A stretch of DNA of 64,000 nt from Polynucleobacter sp. MWH-Jannik1A5 (GCF_018881795.1 NZ_JACVPQ010000001.1:1-64000); one strand, 5' to 3'; positions 25,563 through 35,530 are shown, counted from the stretch's first letter. Notes: generated by a model not told the origin, from the sequence alone. A program made the numbers and translations.

Positions 25563-27983
25563 CTACTTGATTCTGACCTCAACATCGAGTGGAATACCCT
25601 CTTTTCCCGCCTCTACCGTTTTGACCTCGCCCAACTGAATCCTGTCTTTGAGACTGGAATCGGATTTAATCATCAATTCGTAAGCAGCTTTCGCCCTGCT
25701 TTGGGCTAATTCCTTCAATTCGGCGTCGGTAATTTCCATTCCGGCCATGAGCTCGGCATGCAATTGCTCATTACGCTGCTCACCATCAGGCAACATTAAT
25801 AGGCGCTGCCCTAACTTGATACGTCCAATATATTGCGCATACGCTGACTTCAAGCCTGACTGCACTCTAGGGTCCGATAAGCTTGGAATAGGTATCGGCT
25901 CTCCTGGTATTAATTTAAATCCAGCATCTTTCAAAATAGTGGAGTCTGCTTTTGCCCTAGCAAGTTCCTTGCGGTCTTGCACAGGATCATAGGTACCGAT
26001 AATTTCTAAACTGGAATTGGGTCTCTTGATGAGATACTCGCCAAACTTCTCTAAGCGATCTTGATCAACTGCTAGAAACACAGCCTCGCCTGGGACGGCA
26101 TTTACACCCTCCTCACCGCCAATACCAATCAATGCCGCCAAGGCCCTGAATGGTGCAGTAGCAATATTACTTAGAACATTACTGATGGCCTGCCAAACCA
26201 AGCCGCTAGCACTGAATTCTGGCGAATCCACATTACCTGCAATTTTAATAGTGACATCGATGGTGTCATCAGAGTCTTCCAATAAAGCAATCGCTAAACC
26301 TAAAGGCAATTTTTTGCCAGTAAAGTCTGGTGCCTCATCGCCTAAAACAATCTTCTTAATAACAATCTGATTACTACCATTTAATTCACCATCCTTTGCG
26401 CGGTAATTTAAATTGAGATTCAGACGACCGCTTGCAATTTGATATCCAGCAAATGTCATGACTGCAGGATTGAATGCGGTAAGCGGTAAATTGCGGAAAG
26501 TCATCAAGATGTCGTGATTACGGCGTGGATCATCAAAAGATGTCTGCCCTTTAGCTCGCATACTTCCGGAGCCTGCGACTACGCCATCCATTGCAACCGT
26601 GGCAAAACGCCCAGGTGTATTGCTAATACCCAAGAGCGTAGCATTAAATTTCTTAACGTCTACTTTGAAATGGGGGCGCATTGCCAAGTCTGCGAAGAAT
26701 ACTTCGCCGTTCTTGAGATTGGTGGAGCGAATATCAAGATTGAAGGTGGAGGCAGCGTTTGATTTAGCGGCGTCAGCAAGCTCAGCCCTCTGCTCGCTTG
26801 CAGGCTTGGAAAATAATCTTCTGAAATTTGAAAATCCCTCTTCATTGATTTCAAATTGAAGCGTCGGTGAATTTACGATCAATTCATCAATTGAAAGATT
26901 ATGACTGGGTACTTGTTTCGATTTAAGGCTCTTATATTCAAACTGACGGATATCTGCCATCTTCCACATCATGAGAGGATATTTTTGATCTTTTTCCAGA
27001 ATCGTCAAATCTGAAATATGAATATCGCCTGCAACGATATCGGCATCAGGCCCAAATTTCATAATGAGCGCCGAGTTGATGGCGCCGCTTTTACCGATTA
27101 ACTCTTTATTGGCCGGCAAAAACGCAATGAGTGGAGCGATTGCTAGATTCTCAAGCTCCAACTGAGCATCTACGGATTTGGATTCCGTATTGAAGTCCCA
27201 GTGAGAGCGAACAGCACCATCATCTAACTTCACATTGAGTTGGACCCCCAAATTGCCGGGCTGAGGATTATCCAAGCCACCAGTAATAGCCACTTGCTGG
27301 TAAGTGATGGTTTTATTGACACCCGGAATGAGTACTTGGAGCGCGCCAAGATTAAAGTCGTATTGCCCACGCACACCTGTTACTACGCCTTGCTTATCGT
27401 AGTTAGCCACATCCAGCAACTTCATCGTAAATGGCTTGAGCTCTTGCTTCAATTTAGTGGAGTCATCTAATAGACTCACTGAAGCAGCGTTAACCAATAG
27501 ATGCTTGATCGATATCTTGAGAGGATTTTTGGGCTCGCCAGGATCTGTAGGCGGCATAGACTTCTCAATAGCGGCAATCAACTCCTGCCAGTTCCAAGAG
27601 CCGGGGTTCGCCCCCTTGGATGCACTCTTCTCTACCAGTATCTTGGGTCCTTCTAGCAAAACCTCATCAAAACCCAGCTCACCTAATGCAAGCTTTGTCC
27701 ATTGAAGGGAAACTGACAGCTTTTTAAATTGCAGCAGTTTAGATGCACCCTCTTTTGCCAAATGCAGGCCATCGATCTCCACTTGAAGTCTGAGCGGAGA
27801 GATGCTCAGGTCTTGATAAGCAATCTCATACCCAATCTTGGCAGCAAATTCTGAAGCGGACTTTTTGATTAAGCCAGGCACCAAGAGATGAGCGCCTGCC
27901 CAGAAGATGATGATGCAGGAGAGCATCAAGATGCTAAGCCTGATCAACCAAATCCTGAGACGAGGTAATAGAGTAAAAACCAT
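25563..27983 (-). CDS. DUF748 / AsmA-like envelope protein
   Basis: 806 residues. An N-terminal membrane anchor (about 8-32, WLIRLSILMLSCIIIFWAGA) is followed by a long, mostly beta periplasmic region: YEIAYQDLSISPLRLQVEID, LSIDELIVNSPTLQFEI, then FNLDIRSTNLKNGEVFFADL, the DUF748 hallmark. It continues with FNPAVMTFAGYQIASGRLNL, an ISNVLSNIATAPFRALAALI segment and a C-terminal part (FLAVDQDRLEKFGEYLIKRP) resembling OmpA-like repeats. AsmA-superfamily proteins of this kind are linked to lipid movement or outer-membrane homeostasis; this specific role is not shown. Encoded after the YciI protein and before the small lipoprotein. Confidence 0.85.
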   Translation of the reverse strand: MVFTLLPRLRIWLIRLSILMLSCIIIFWAGAHLLVPGLIKKSASEFAAKIGYEIAYQDLSISPLRLQVEIDGLHLAKEGASKLLQFKKLSVSLQWTKLALGELGFDEVLLEGPKILVEKSASKGANPGSWNWQELIAAIEKSMPPTDPGEPKNPLKISIKHLLVNAASVSLLDDSTKLKQELKPFTMKLLDVANYDKQGVVTGVRGQYDFNLGALQVLIPGVNKTITYQQVAITGGLDNPQPGNLGVQLNVKLDDGAVRSHWDFNTESKSVDAQLELENLAIAPLIAFLPANKELIGKSGAINSALIMKFGPDADIVAGDIHISDLTILEKDQKYPLMMWKMADIRQFEYKSLKSKQVPSHNLSIDELIVNSPTLQFEINEEGFSNFRRLFSKPASEQRAELADAAKSNAASTFNLDIRSTNLKNGEVFFADLAMRPHFKVDVKKFNATLLGISNTPGRFATVAMDGVVAGSGSMRAKGQTSFDDPRRNHDILMTFRNLPLTAFNPAVMTFAGYQIASGRLNLNLNYRAKDGELNGSNQIVIKKIVLGDEAPDFTGKKLPLGLAIALLEDSDDTIDVTIKIAGNVDSPEFSASGLVWQAISNVLSNIATAPFRALAALIGIGGEEGVNAVPGEAVFLAVDQDRLEKFGEYLIKRPNSSLEIIGTYDPVQDRKELARAKADSTILKDAGFKLIPGEPIPIPSLSDPRVQSGLKSAYAQYIGRIKLGQRLLMLPDGEQRNEQLHAELMAGMEITDAELKELAQSRAKAAYELMIKSDSSLKDRIQLGEVKTVEAGKEGIPLDVEVRIK

Positions 27984-28021
27984 TTAATGCGCTGCTAGAT
28001 TTTTAAAAAATTGACTGCTAG

Positions 28022-28327
28022 TTATGGTGCTGGTGGAAAGCCGACCTTTTGAGTCCACATATTGTTAAAGACATTGATGATCGGCTTCTCATAGACGCCT
28101 GCTTTTGTATAAGGCTCATCCTTTAACCATGCATCTACATCCGCCCTACTTGGAAAATCAATTGCAATCAAACTACCGATCGTTGTTTTGCCATCTTCTG
28201 ATGTGAGGGGTCCAGCAAAAGCCATGCGGTCAGCCATTTTTGCTAAATAGGCACGGTGCTCTGGTCGAACTTGAACGCGTAAGTCTGCGGTACCAGGGCG
28301 ATCCATTAATAACATTGCATAAATCAT
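28022..28327 (-). CDS. YciI family protein
   Basis: 101 residues with the compact ferredoxin-like YciI fold: MIYAMLLMDRPGTADLRVQV, RPEHRAYLAKMADRMAFAGP, DGKTTIGSLIAIDFPSRADV and AWLKDEPYTKAGVYEKPII. These small enzyme-like proteins have a conserved His/Asp pocket (R-P-E-H and P-Y-T-K-A-G) and act on unknown small molecules. It is 39 bases upstream of the DUF748 gene on the same strand, but the function of one gives no clue to the other. Confidence 0.88.
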   Translation of the reverse strand: MIYAMLLMDRPGTADLRVQVRPEHRAYLAKMADRMAFAGPLTSEDGKTTIGSLIAIDFPSRADVDAWLKDEPYTKAGVYEKPIINVFNNMWTQKVGFPPAP

Positions 28328-28390
28328 ATTTTCTCCATTATCTGCTTCTATGTTTAATACCTAAGTAACTAGATACTACGGGAAGTTACA

Positions 28391-28414
28391 AAAGAAAAAA
28401 CCACCCGAAGGTGG
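28391..28414 (-). terminator. Terminator after tRNA-Ser
   Basis: Minus strand: CCACC, TTCG tetraloop, GGTGG, then a T-rich run (T6CT4). It lies about 14 bases past the tRNA CCA end. Confidence 0.8.
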
Positions 28415-28427
28415 TTTCTTGACTACT

Positions 28428-28519
28428 TGGCGGAAGGGGCGGGATTCGAACCCGCGGTAGGCTATTAACCTACGCACGCTTTCCAGGCGTGTGACTTAAA
28501 CCGCTCATCCACCCTTCCG
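28428..28519 (-). tRNA. tRNA-Ser (anticodon GGA)
   Basis: 92 bases including an encoded CCA. Acceptor stem CGGAAGG/CCTTCCG, class II long variable arm (GCGTAGGTTAATAGCCTACC region), T loop GGTTCGAATCC and anticodon loop CTGGAAA giving GGA, reading UCC/UCU. Confidence 0.95.
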
Positions 28520-28575
28520 GAACCGATGATTATACGATTGCCGAAAGGGTTTCCTCTAAAAGCGTATTTACGCGC

Positions 28576-30549
28576 TTACAGAGACTCTTTGAGCTGGTCC
28601 AAGATGTGCGGATTTTCAAGGGTTGAGGTGTCTTGAGTAACCTCTTCACCTTTAGCAATCACACGCAAGAGACGGCGCATGATCTTGCCAGAACGGGTCT
28701 TAGGCAAGTTATCGCCAAAACGGACGTCCTTAGGTTTAGCAATTGGACCGATTTCTTTACCAACCCAGTTACGCAATTCAGTAGCCAGCTTCTTGGCATC
28801 TTCGCCTGTTGGGCGACCGCCTTTAAGCACTACGAATACGCAAATTGCTTCGCCAGTCAACTCATCTGGACGACCTACTACGGCAGCTTCAGCAACCAAT
28901 GGATTTGCAACCAAGCAAGATTCAATTTCCATTGTTCCCATACGGTGACCGGAAACGTTCAAGACGTCATCGATACGACCAGTAATAGTGAAGTAGCCGG
29001 TATCTTTGTTACGAATTGCGCCGTCACCAGCCAGATACAAAGTACCACCCAACTCTTCTGGGAAATAAGACTTCACAAAACGATCAGGATCATTCCAAAT
29101 CGTACGAATCATAGAAGGCCATGGACGCTTCACAACCAAAATGCCGCCTTGACCGTTTGGAACATCAACACCAGCTTCGTCAACGATTGCTGCCTGAATA
29201 CCTGGCAATGGCAATGTGCATGAACCTGGAATCATTGGTGTTGCGCCTGGCAAAGGAGAAATCATGTGACCGCCAGTTTCTGTTTGCCAGAAAGTATCGG
29301 CGATTGGGCATTTGGAGTTACCAACATTCTCGTAGTACCACATCCAAGCTTCTGGATTAATTGGTTCACCCACAGAACCCAAGAGACGCAGTGATGACAA
29401 ATCGTAGCTCTTTGGATGTACGGCTTGATCGTTACTAGATGCCTTGATCAATGAACGAATTGCAGTTGGTGCTGTGTAGAAAATAGATGCTTTGTGTTTT
29501 TGGATCATGTCCCAGAAACGGCCAGCATTTGGATATGTAGGAACGCCTTCAAACACAATCTCAGTAGCGCCTACTGCGAGTGGGCCATAAGTAATGTAAG
29601 AGTGGCCTGTTACCCAACCAATGTCGGCAGTACACCAGAACACATCGTTTGGCTTGATATCAAATGTCCACTTCATTGTGAGAATTGCCCACAAGAGGTA
29701 ACCACCAGTGGAGTGTTGCACACCCTTTGGTTTACCAGTTGAGCCTGATGTGTACAGAATAAATAATGGGTGCTCAGCACTTACCCACTCTGGCTCGCAA
29801 GTAGTTGCTTCATTAGCAACGATTTCTTGCATCCATACATCGCGACCTGCTTGCATAGCAACATCTGTACCAGTGCGCTTGCTCACGATGACATGCTTAA
29901 CCTTCGGGCACTCGCCTGTTGACAGGGCTTCGTCGCAAATGGCTTTGAGTGGCAATGCTTTGCCGCCACGGAACTGGCCATCAGCAGTAATCACTGCAAC
30001 TGCACCAACGTCCATAATGCGATCGCGCAACGCTTGGGCAGAGAAGCCGCCAAACACAACAGAGTGAATTGCACCAATACGAGCACATGCTTGCATTGCC
30101 ACAATACCTTCGATGGTCATCGCCATGTAAATAATGACGCTATCGCCAGACTTGACACCCATCTTGCGTAGTGCATTTGCCATTTTGCAAACGCGCTCGA
30201 GCATTTCTTTGTAAGTTACTTTAGTAACTGTGCCGTCATCTGCTTCAAAAATGATGGCAGTCTTATCACCTAAGCCAGCTTCAACTTGACGATCTAAACA
30301 GTTATAAGAAGCGTTGGTTGTGCCATCTTCAAACCATTTGTAAAAAGGTGCTTTGGATTCGTCCAAAACTTTCGTAAATGGTTTTTTCCAATAAAGGTTC
30401 TCTTTAGCAAGACGACCCCAAAAACCGTTGTAATCTGTATTTGCTTCATCACAAAGCTTCTTGTAGGCTTCCATGCCTGGAATAGCCGCACCCTTTACAA
30501 AGTCTGCAGGTGGGTTAAATACGCGGTTTTCTTGTTTTAATGGTTCCAT
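28576..30549 (-). CDS. acs: Acetyl-CoA synthetase
   Basis: 657 residues, full length for the family. Activates acetate with ATP and CoA through acetyl-AMP. The AMP-binding P-loop-like motif is [20 protein letters not shown]; also present are [15 protein letters not shown], the acetate pocket region [18 protein letters not shown], the hinge [16 protein letters not shown] and the acetylatable lysine motif [14 protein letters not shown]. Single gene, divergent from fumarase with about 190 bases between. It lets the cell feed acetate into the TCA cycle. Confidence 0.97.
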   Translation of the reverse strand: MEPLKQENRVFNPPADFVKGAAIPGMEAYKKLCDEANTDYNGFWGRLAKENLYWKKPFTKVLDESKAPFYKWFEDGTTNASYNCLDRQVEAGLGDKTAIIFEADDGTVTKVTYKEMLERVCKMANALRKMGVKSGDSVIIYMAMTIEGIVAMQACARIGAIHSVVFGGFSAQALRDRIMDVGAVAVITADGQFRGGKALPLKAICDEALSTGECPKVKHVIVSKRTGTDVAMQAGRDVWMQEIVANEATTCEPEWVSAEHPLFILYTSGSTGKPKGVQHSTGGYLLWAILTMKWTFDIKPNDVFWCTADIGWVTGHSYITYGPLAVGATEIVFEGVPTYPNAGRFWDMIQKHKASIFYTAPTAIRSLIKASSNDQAVHPKSYDLSSLRLLGSVGEPINPEAWMWYYENVGNSKCPIADTFWQTETGGHMISPLPGATPMIPGSCTLPLPGIQAAIVDEAGVDVPNGQGGILVVKRPWPSMIRTIWNDPDRFVKSYFPEELGGTLYLAGDGAIRNKDTGYFTITGRIDDVLNVSGHRMGTMEIESCLVANPLVAEAAVVGRPDELTGEAICVFVVLKGGRPTGEDAKKLATELRNWVGKEIGPIAKPKDVRFGDNLPKTRSGKIMRRLLRVIAKGEEVTQDTSTLENPHILDQLKESL

Positions 30550-30736
30550 GCTTCACAGCCCTCTATCAAATAATCAATAAACTAAAATCAACTACAAATG
30601 CGAAAAAATGTCGCAAAATGACAGGTTTACACCCTCAAGACCTTAGAAGATAAGTGAAAACACTGGGGATTTGCTCTATGGCAAACCCTTAAAATAGGGC
30701 AAACCTTACTAATAATGTGGAAATAAGCCTAAAACC

Positions 30737-32260
30737 ATGACAAATATCAAACAAAACGACCTCATTCAAAGCGTTGCCGACGCATTTCAGTTCATCTCCT
30801 ACTACCACCCCAAGGACTTTATTACTGCAATGGGCAAGGCTTATGAGCTTGAAAAAGGCGAGGCAGCAAAGGATGCGATCGCTCAAATCCTGACGAATAG
30901 CCGGATGTGCGCCGAAGGTCACCGTCCGATGTGCCAGGACACCGGTATTGCGGTGGTTTTTCTCAAAATTGGCATGAACGTCCAGTGGCCCGATGCCACT
31001 ATGAGCGTGACTGAAATGGTCAATGAAGGGGTTCGTCGTGCTTACTTGAACCCAGACAATACGCTACGCGCTTCGGTGTTAACCGACCCAGCAGGCAAAC
31101 GCAAAAATACCGGCGACAACACTCCCGCTGTTGTTCATTACGAGATCGTCCCTGGTGATGATGTTGAAGTCATTTGCGCCGCCAAAGGTGGTGGCTCTGA
31201 AAACAAAGCGAAGATGGTGATGCTCAACCCTTCTGACTCGATCGTGGACTGGGTTCTGAAAACCGTTCCAACCATGGGTGCAGGCTGGTGTCCTCCTGGC
31301 ATCCTCGGCATTGGTATTGGTGGCACACCAGAAAAAGCGATGCTCATGGCAAAAGAATCACTGATGGGTCCAGTAGATATTCAGGAACTCATTGCCCGTG
31401 GAGCTAAAACTCGCGCTGAAGAATTGCGCTTAGAAATCTACGACAAAGTAAACAAGCTAGGTATTGGTGCACAAGGCCTTGGTGGCCTGGCAACCGTGCT
31501 CGATATCAAGATTATGGAATATCCAACGCATGCTGCTTCATTGCCAGTGGCCATGATTCCAAACTGTGCGGCTACTCGCCACGTGCACTTCCATTTACAT
31601 GGTGATGGTCCAGCTAAATTGGAAAAACCTTCTCTTTCAGATTGGCCAGATGTTACTTGGACACCAGATGTTCAAAAATCCAAGCGTGTGAATTTAGATA
31701 CGTTGACGGCTGCAGAAGTTGCCAGCTGGAAACCAGGCGAAACACTATTACTCAACGGCAAAATTTTGACTGGCCGTGATGCAGCACATAAACGCATTCA
31801 AGATATGCTGGCTAAAGGTGAAGAACTTCCAGTCAGCTTTAAGAATCGCGTTATTTATTACGTTGGCCCAGTAGATCCAGTACGCGATGAAGCAGTGGGC
31901 CCTGCTGGACCTACAACAGCAACACGCATGGATAAGTTCACCGAGATGATGCTATCGAAAACTGGCTTGATTTCGATGATTGGTAAAGCTGAACGCGGTC
32001 CTGTAGCAATTGAAGCAATCAAGAATCATAAGTCTGCATACCTCATGGCTGTTGGTGGTGCTGCTTACTTGGTATCCAAAGCAATTCAAACATCCAAAGT
32101 CGTTGGCTTTACTGACTTAGGCATGGAAGCGATCTATGAGTTTGATGTTAAGGATATGCCTGTGACAGTTGCCGTGAATTCTGAAGGTATTTCTATGCAT
32201 GAAACAGGTCCTAAAGAGTGGCAAGCCAAAATTGCTGGTATTCCCGTTAAGGTTGCTTAA
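30737..32260 (+). CDS. fumA: Class I fumarate hydratase ([4Fe-4S])
   Basis: 507 residues. Interconverts fumarate and malate. The N-terminal half carries the cluster domain (GHRPMCQDTGIAVVFLKIGM, GGGSENKAKMVMLNPSDSI, MIPNCAATRHVHFHLHGDG); the C-terminal half the Fe-S hydro-lyase beta region (LLLNGKILTGRDAAHKRIQD, RVIYYVGPVDPVRDEAVGPA, GPTTATRMDKFTEMML, GGAAYLVSKAI, EAIYEFDVKDMPV). Length matches single-chain class I enzymes. The product name is firm; fumA versus fumB cannot be told apart. A perfect palindrome overlaps its stop codon. Confidence 0.95.
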   Translation: MTNIKQNDLIQSVADAFQFISYYHPKDFITAMGKAYELEKGEAAKDAIAQILTNSRMCAEGHRPMCQDTGIAVVFLKIGMNVQWPDATMSVTEMVNEGVRRAYLNPDNTLRASVLTDPAGKRKNTGDNTPAVVHYEIVPGDDVEVICAAKGGGSENKAKMVMLNPSDSIVDWVLKTVPTMGAGWCPPGILGIGIGGTPEKAMLMAKESLMGPVDIQELIARGAKTRAEELRLEIYDKVNKLGIGAQGLGGLATVLDIKIMEYPTHAASLPVAMIPNCAATRHVHFHLHGDGPAKLEKPSLSDWPDVTWTPDVQKSKRVNLDTLTAAEVASWKPGETLLLNGKILTGRDAAHKRIQDMLAKGEELPVSFKNRVIYYVGPVDPVRDEAVGPAGPTTATRMDKFTEMMLSKTGLISMIGKAERGPVAIEAIKNHKSAYLMAVGGAAYLVSKAIQTSKVVGFTDLGMEAIYEFDVKDMPVTVAVNSEGISMHETGPKEWQAKIAGIPVKVA

Positions 32261-32279
32261 TTACTAAGTTAGTAATTAA
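32257..32279. repeat. Perfect 11-1-11 palindrome at the fumarase stop codon
   Basis: Left arm TTAATTACTAA (containing the fumarase TAA), one central G, right arm TTAGTAATTAA. All stem pairs except two are A-T and no T run follows, so it is a weak terminator at best. Other options are an mRNA-end stabiliser or a protein-binding site. Confidence 0.6.
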
Positions 32280-32295
32280 AGAGCACGGTAAATCA

Positions 32296-33102
32296 TTGGC
32301 ACTCATCGGGGTATTTGATTCTGGCGTTGGAGGCTTATCCATTTTGGATGAGGCTCTGCGTCAGCTTCCAGAGCACGATTACATTTATCTAGCCGACTCT
32401 GAAAATGCACCCTATGGTGAAAAATCAAGTGACTGGATTGCGCAACGTAGCTTAGTGTTATGCCGCCATTTAGCAGACAAAGGCTGCGACGCTATTGTGA
32501 TTGCTTGCAATACCGCAACTGCAGAAGCTATCAAACAAATCCGCGAACAACTGTCTATTCCCATTATTGGTGTTGAGCCAGGTATTAAGCCAGCGGCAAT
32601 GCAGTCCCAAAATCATATCGTGGGCGTCTTAGCAACCGAAGCTACTCTGAAGAGCGATAAATTCAATGCGCTGTTGGCAACCCTGCCGAGTGATTGTCAG
32701 TTCATCAAACAGGCGGGTGCTGGGCTGGTACCACTCATAGAGTCTGGCAAGGCCGATGGCCAAGAAACCCTAGAGTTATTAGCCAAACATCTTGAACCTA
32801 TTCAGGATGCTGGTGCCGATACCATAGTGCTTGGTTGCACACACTACCCTTTCCTCAGAAAAGCAATTCGTAAGTTACTGGGTGAGTCCATCACATTAAT
32901 TGACACCAGCGATGCCGTTGTGAGGCAATTAAAAAGGCAATTAGATGCCCTTAAGCAAAGTGGCACGAGTGCTGAGTTTGGTTCAGTATTGTTACTAAGT
33001 AGTAAGAATGAAAAATCCTTGCTATCAATGGCGCAAGATTTAATGTCAGCTGATTTAATGTCACATTCAGTGCAAGCGCAGAGCTTAGGTGAAGTCAGAT
33101 GA
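32296..33102 (+). CDS. murI: Glutamate racemase
   Basis: 268 residues starting with TTG at 32296. Makes D-glutamate for peptidoglycan. The catalytic cysteines are C71 (VIACNTATA) and C181 (VLGCTHYPF). Other family motifs are IGVFDSGVGGLSILDEALRQ, YLADSENAPYGEKS and GVEPGIKPA. It is 35 bases after fumarase and overlaps the start of tonB by four bases (ATGA), so it is coupled to the TonB genes downstream. Confidence 0.95.
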   Translation: MALIGVFDSGVGGLSILDEALRQLPEHDYIYLADSENAPYGEKSSDWIAQRSLVLCRHLADKGCDAIVIACNTATAEAIKQIREQLSIPIIGVEPGIKPAAMQSQNHIVGVLATEATLKSDKFNALLATLPSDCQFIKQAGAGLVPLIESGKADGQETLELLAKHLEPIQDAGADTIVLGCTHYPFLRKAIRKLLGESITLIDTSDAVVRQLKRQLDALKQSGTSAEFGSVLLLSSKNEKSLLSMAQDLMSADLMSHSVQAQSLGEVR

Positions 33103-33806
33103 GTAATTGGCTTCAAAAATTAGATGCTCGCCTACCGTTCAATAAAAGTGAACGCATCATCATCGGCATCGTATTACTCTTGCATGCCCTTCCTGCCCTG
33201 GAGTTCATTCACCTTAGTAAACGCCCTCCACAAATGGATGATGCACGTGTGATGGCGAACTTGGTTAGCCCAGAAGCAGCTAATAAGAGCCAGCAAGCAC
33301 CAGCTGCCCCCGCACCGAAGCCTAAAGCAGAAAAAAAGGTAGCAAAAGAAAAACCTCCAGAAAAACCAACCGAGAAGCCTAGCCCCACCCAGGCACAGCA
33401 AACGCCACCACAACAGCAGCAACAACAACAAAACCAGTCTCAAAGTAAATCTGAAGCGCAAACACAAAATGCTGCTGTAGCCTCCGCCACTAGCGGAGGC
33501 GCTAGCGGGACCCCGATCCAAACCGACATTGGTAAACTGGTTGTGGTTTACCAGCCAGATGCCGATGAGTACTACCCATCCTTTTCGAAACGCTCTGGCG
33601 AGCAAGGCCCTGTTGTAGTCCGATTAATTATTGATGAAACGGGTAGCGTAGAAGATGTGGCATTGTTGCAGTCCAGCACCTTTCCAAGACTGGATCGTGC
33701 CGCCACTGAAATTGGCAAACGCTATCGCTTTAAACCTTTTATAGTAAATGGCACACCCCAAAGAATTTCTACCAATCTTTTAATTAAATTTAACCTCAAG
33801 AATTAA
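33099..33806 (+). CDS. tonB: Energy transducer TonB
   Basis: 235 residues. An N-terminal membrane segment (about 21-38, IIIGIVLLLHALPALEFI) is followed by a long Pro/Lys/Gln-rich periplasmic spacer (about 70-120, with EKPPEKPTEKPSP and a Q7 run) and a C-terminal TonB domain (PVVVRLIIDETGSVEDVALL, FPRLDRAATEIGKRYRFKPF). It carries proton-motive energy to outer-membrane receptors. It overlaps murI by four bases and precedes exbB and exbD. No TonB-dependent receptor gene lies in the window. Confidence 0.93.
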   Translation: MSNWLQKLDARLPFNKSERIIIGIVLLLHALPALEFIHLSKRPPQMDDARVMANLVSPEAANKSQQAPAAPAPKPKAEKKVAKEKPPEKPTEKPSPTQAQQTPPQQQQQQQNQSQSKSEAQTQNAAVASATSGGASGTPIQTDIGKLVVVYQPDADEYYPSFSKRSGEQGPVVVRLIIDETGSVEDVALLQSSTFPRLDRAATEIGKRYRFKPFIVNGTPQRISTNLLIKFNLKN

Positions 33807-33811
33807 TCAAT

Positions 33812-34504
33812 ATGAATACACCATTTGGCATAGCAAATCTCTGGCTTGAAGGTGATGTGATTACCCGTTTTGTAGCCATCATCCTTCTCACCTGCTCTAT
33901 TGTGACTTGGGTTATTTTGCTAACCCGTCTTTGGGACTTACGTAATCTACGTAAACTCAAACCTGAGCTCGAGCAATTCTGGCGCGCCACTTCATTTGAT
34001 CAAGGTTTACAGGCTTTCAGCAACCATGCATCTAACCCGTATTATCAAATTGCTAAATCCGCAATTAAGGCGTCAGCGCATCATCAAAATCAATCCACCA
34101 ATCATCGTGAATTACTGCAAACATTGAACTATTCAGAGTGGATGTCGCGAAGCGTAAAAAATAGCATTGATAGCATTGCTGCTGGACTACAAAAAGGACT
34201 TACCTTTCTGGGCTCTACAGGCGCGATCTCCCCATTCGTCGGTCTCTTTGGAACAGTGTGGGGTATTTACCATGCCCTCATCTCCATCAGCAGCTCTGGC
34301 AGCGCGCAGATTGACCAAGTCGCCGGCCCCATTGGTGAAGCACTCATCATGACCGCCCTCGGACTTGCCGTGGCAATTCCGGCTGTTTTAGGTTTTAACG
34401 TACTCAACCGCGCAAATAAATTATTTATTGCAGACCTCAATCGCTTTGGCAATGATCTATTAGCCTACTTTGTAACCGGTGCTCGCGTTAACTCCGGAGA
34501 ATAG
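33812..34504 (+). CDS. exbB: ExbB/TolQ-type proton channel subunit
   Basis: 230 residues with the MotA/TolQ/ExbB layout. TM1 is about 14-36 (VITRFVAIILLTCSIVTWVI), then a cytoplasmic domain, TM2 in the region of GLTFLGSTGAISPFVGLFGT and TM3 in IMTALGLAVAIPAVLGF. It forms the inner-membrane pentamer that converts proton flow into TonB movement. Neighbouring tonB and exbD favour ExbB over TolQ. The exbD ORF begins at its stop codon. Confidence 0.93.
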   Translation: MNTPFGIANLWLEGDVITRFVAIILLTCSIVTWVILLTRLWDLRNLRKLKPELEQFWRATSFDQGLQAFSNHASNPYYQIAKSAIKASAHHQNQSTNHRELLQTLNYSEWMSRSVKNSIDSIAAGLQKGLTFLGSTGAISPFVGLFGTVWGIYHALISISSSGSAQIDQVAGPIGEALIMTALGLAVAIPAVLGFNVLNRANKLFIADLNRFGNDLLAYFVTGARVNSGE

Positions 34505-34506
34505 TG

Positions 34507-34920
34507 ATGTCTTTTCATATTCAAGACGACCAAAACAACGACAGCATCATGTCAGAAATCAACATGACGCCGATGGTGGACGTCATGTTGGTACTGTTAA
34601 TCATTTTCATCATCACGCTGCCTGTGATTCAGCAGGCGGTAAAAGTCGAGTTACCAAAAGCCAATAGCGTTCGCAATGAAGTGAAGCCCGAGTCAGTTCA
34701 GCTTTCGATTGATGCGAATGGCCAAATCTTCTGGAATAGCACAGCGATTGATCTCAAAACATTTGATGGCTATGCAGAGAAAGCCGCTCAGAAGGAGCCG
34801 CAGCCAGAAATTAACCTACGCGCTGATAAGTCAGTGAAGTATGAGTATGTAGCGCAAGTATTGGCTGCTTCTCGCCGTGCTGGCCTAACTAAATTGGGGT
34901 TTGTGACTGAGCCAAACTAA
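34507..34920 (+). CDS. exbD: ExbD/TolR-type proton channel subunit
   Basis: About 137 residues from ATG 34507; a GTG immediately before it also fits. A single membrane segment (about 23-42) contains the proton-relaying aspartate in MTPMVDVMLVLLIIF (D25). The periplasmic domain shows VQLSIDANGQIFWNS and INLRADKSVKYEYVAQVLAA, typical of ExbD. It completes the tonB-exbB-exbD module and ends it; the following gene converges from the other strand. Confidence 0.93.
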   Translation: MSFHIQDDQNNDSIMSEINMTPMVDVMLVLLIIFIITLPVIQQAVKVELPKANSVRNEVKPESVQLSIDANGQIFWNSTAIDLKTFDGYAEKAAQKEPQPEINLRADKSVKYEYVAQVLAASRRAGLTKLGFVTEPN

Positions 34921-34953
34921 GTGCTGATTGCTGCAGATTAGCTCTATTTGGCC

Positions 34954-35421
34954 TTATTTAATCTTGTAAGGCAGTTTAGATACCTGGCAAGTCTCATCGC
35001 TGATGTGGGTGCCGTTGCCGATTGTTGCGCCCAAAATACCGCCCTGTATTTTTTCTACTTTCCTGAACTTGCCTGTGATGGGATCAAGAGTAATGTTGGT
35101 CACAACACTACCAGCAGGATAAGAAACCCCCATCAGCTCTTCAGGTTGAAACTTTGCCTCTATCAATATCAGAATATTAGGTCGCGCAAGAGTCACGCTC
35201 TTGACGACTTGAGATCCAAGATTATCGGACTGATCTAAGTCACGACCATCTAAAAATACCTTGGCTTTTTGAGTGCCTGACGCAAGCATGATTTTCATCT
35301 CATACTCTTCGGTATAACCCTTTTCCGAGCGCTTGCAATTAAATTCCATCACATCAACAGCCCATGCGAGTGCAGATGACAAGATCAAGCAAGAACAAAG
35401 TAAGAGTTTTGGTAAGTTCAT
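34954..35421 (-). CDS. Periplasmic protein of unknown function
   Basis: 155 residues with a signal peptide (MNLPKLLLCSCLILSSALAW, cut near AWA-V). The mature part is beta-rich, with two cysteines (EFNCKRSEKG and DETCQVSK) likely to form one disulfide, and SVTLARPNILILIEAKFQPE in the middle. Size and pattern fit small beta-sandwich periplasmic proteins, but I do not recognise the family. A single gene between exbD (convergent) and tRNA-Leu. Confidence 0.7.
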   Translation of the reverse strand: MNLPKLLLCSCLILSSALAWAVDVMEFNCKRSEKGYTEEYEMKIMLASGTQKAKVFLDGRDLDQSDNLGSQVVKSVTLARPNILILIEAKFQPEELMGVSYPAGSVVTNITLDPITGKFRKVEKIQGGILGATIGNGTHISDETCQVSKLPYKIK

Positions 35422-35441
35422 AAGTGAGGTATGAGTGTCTT

Positions 35442-35530
35442 TGGTGCCCGAGGCCGGAATCGAACCGGCACGACTTTTTTGAGTCGGCAGATTTTAAATC
35501 TGCTGTGTCTACCGATTTCACCACTCGGGC
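35442..35530 (-). tRNA. tRNA-Leu (anticodon UAA)
   Basis: 89 bases with encoded CCA. Acceptor stem GCCCGAG/CTCGGGC with discriminator A, long variable arm (CGACTC...GTCG), T loop GGTTCGATTCC, and anticodon loop TTTAAAA giving UAA. Confidence 0.95.

Noticed and set aside
28633-29223. Plus-strand frame of 196 codons opposite acs
   Set aside because: It lies within the well-supported acetyl-CoA synthetase gene and shows no protein family features.
33174-33605. Minus-strand frame of 143 codons opposite tonB
   Set aside because: It is a shadow of the Pro/Gln-rich spacer, giving a Trp/Leu/Arg-rich translation with no domain.
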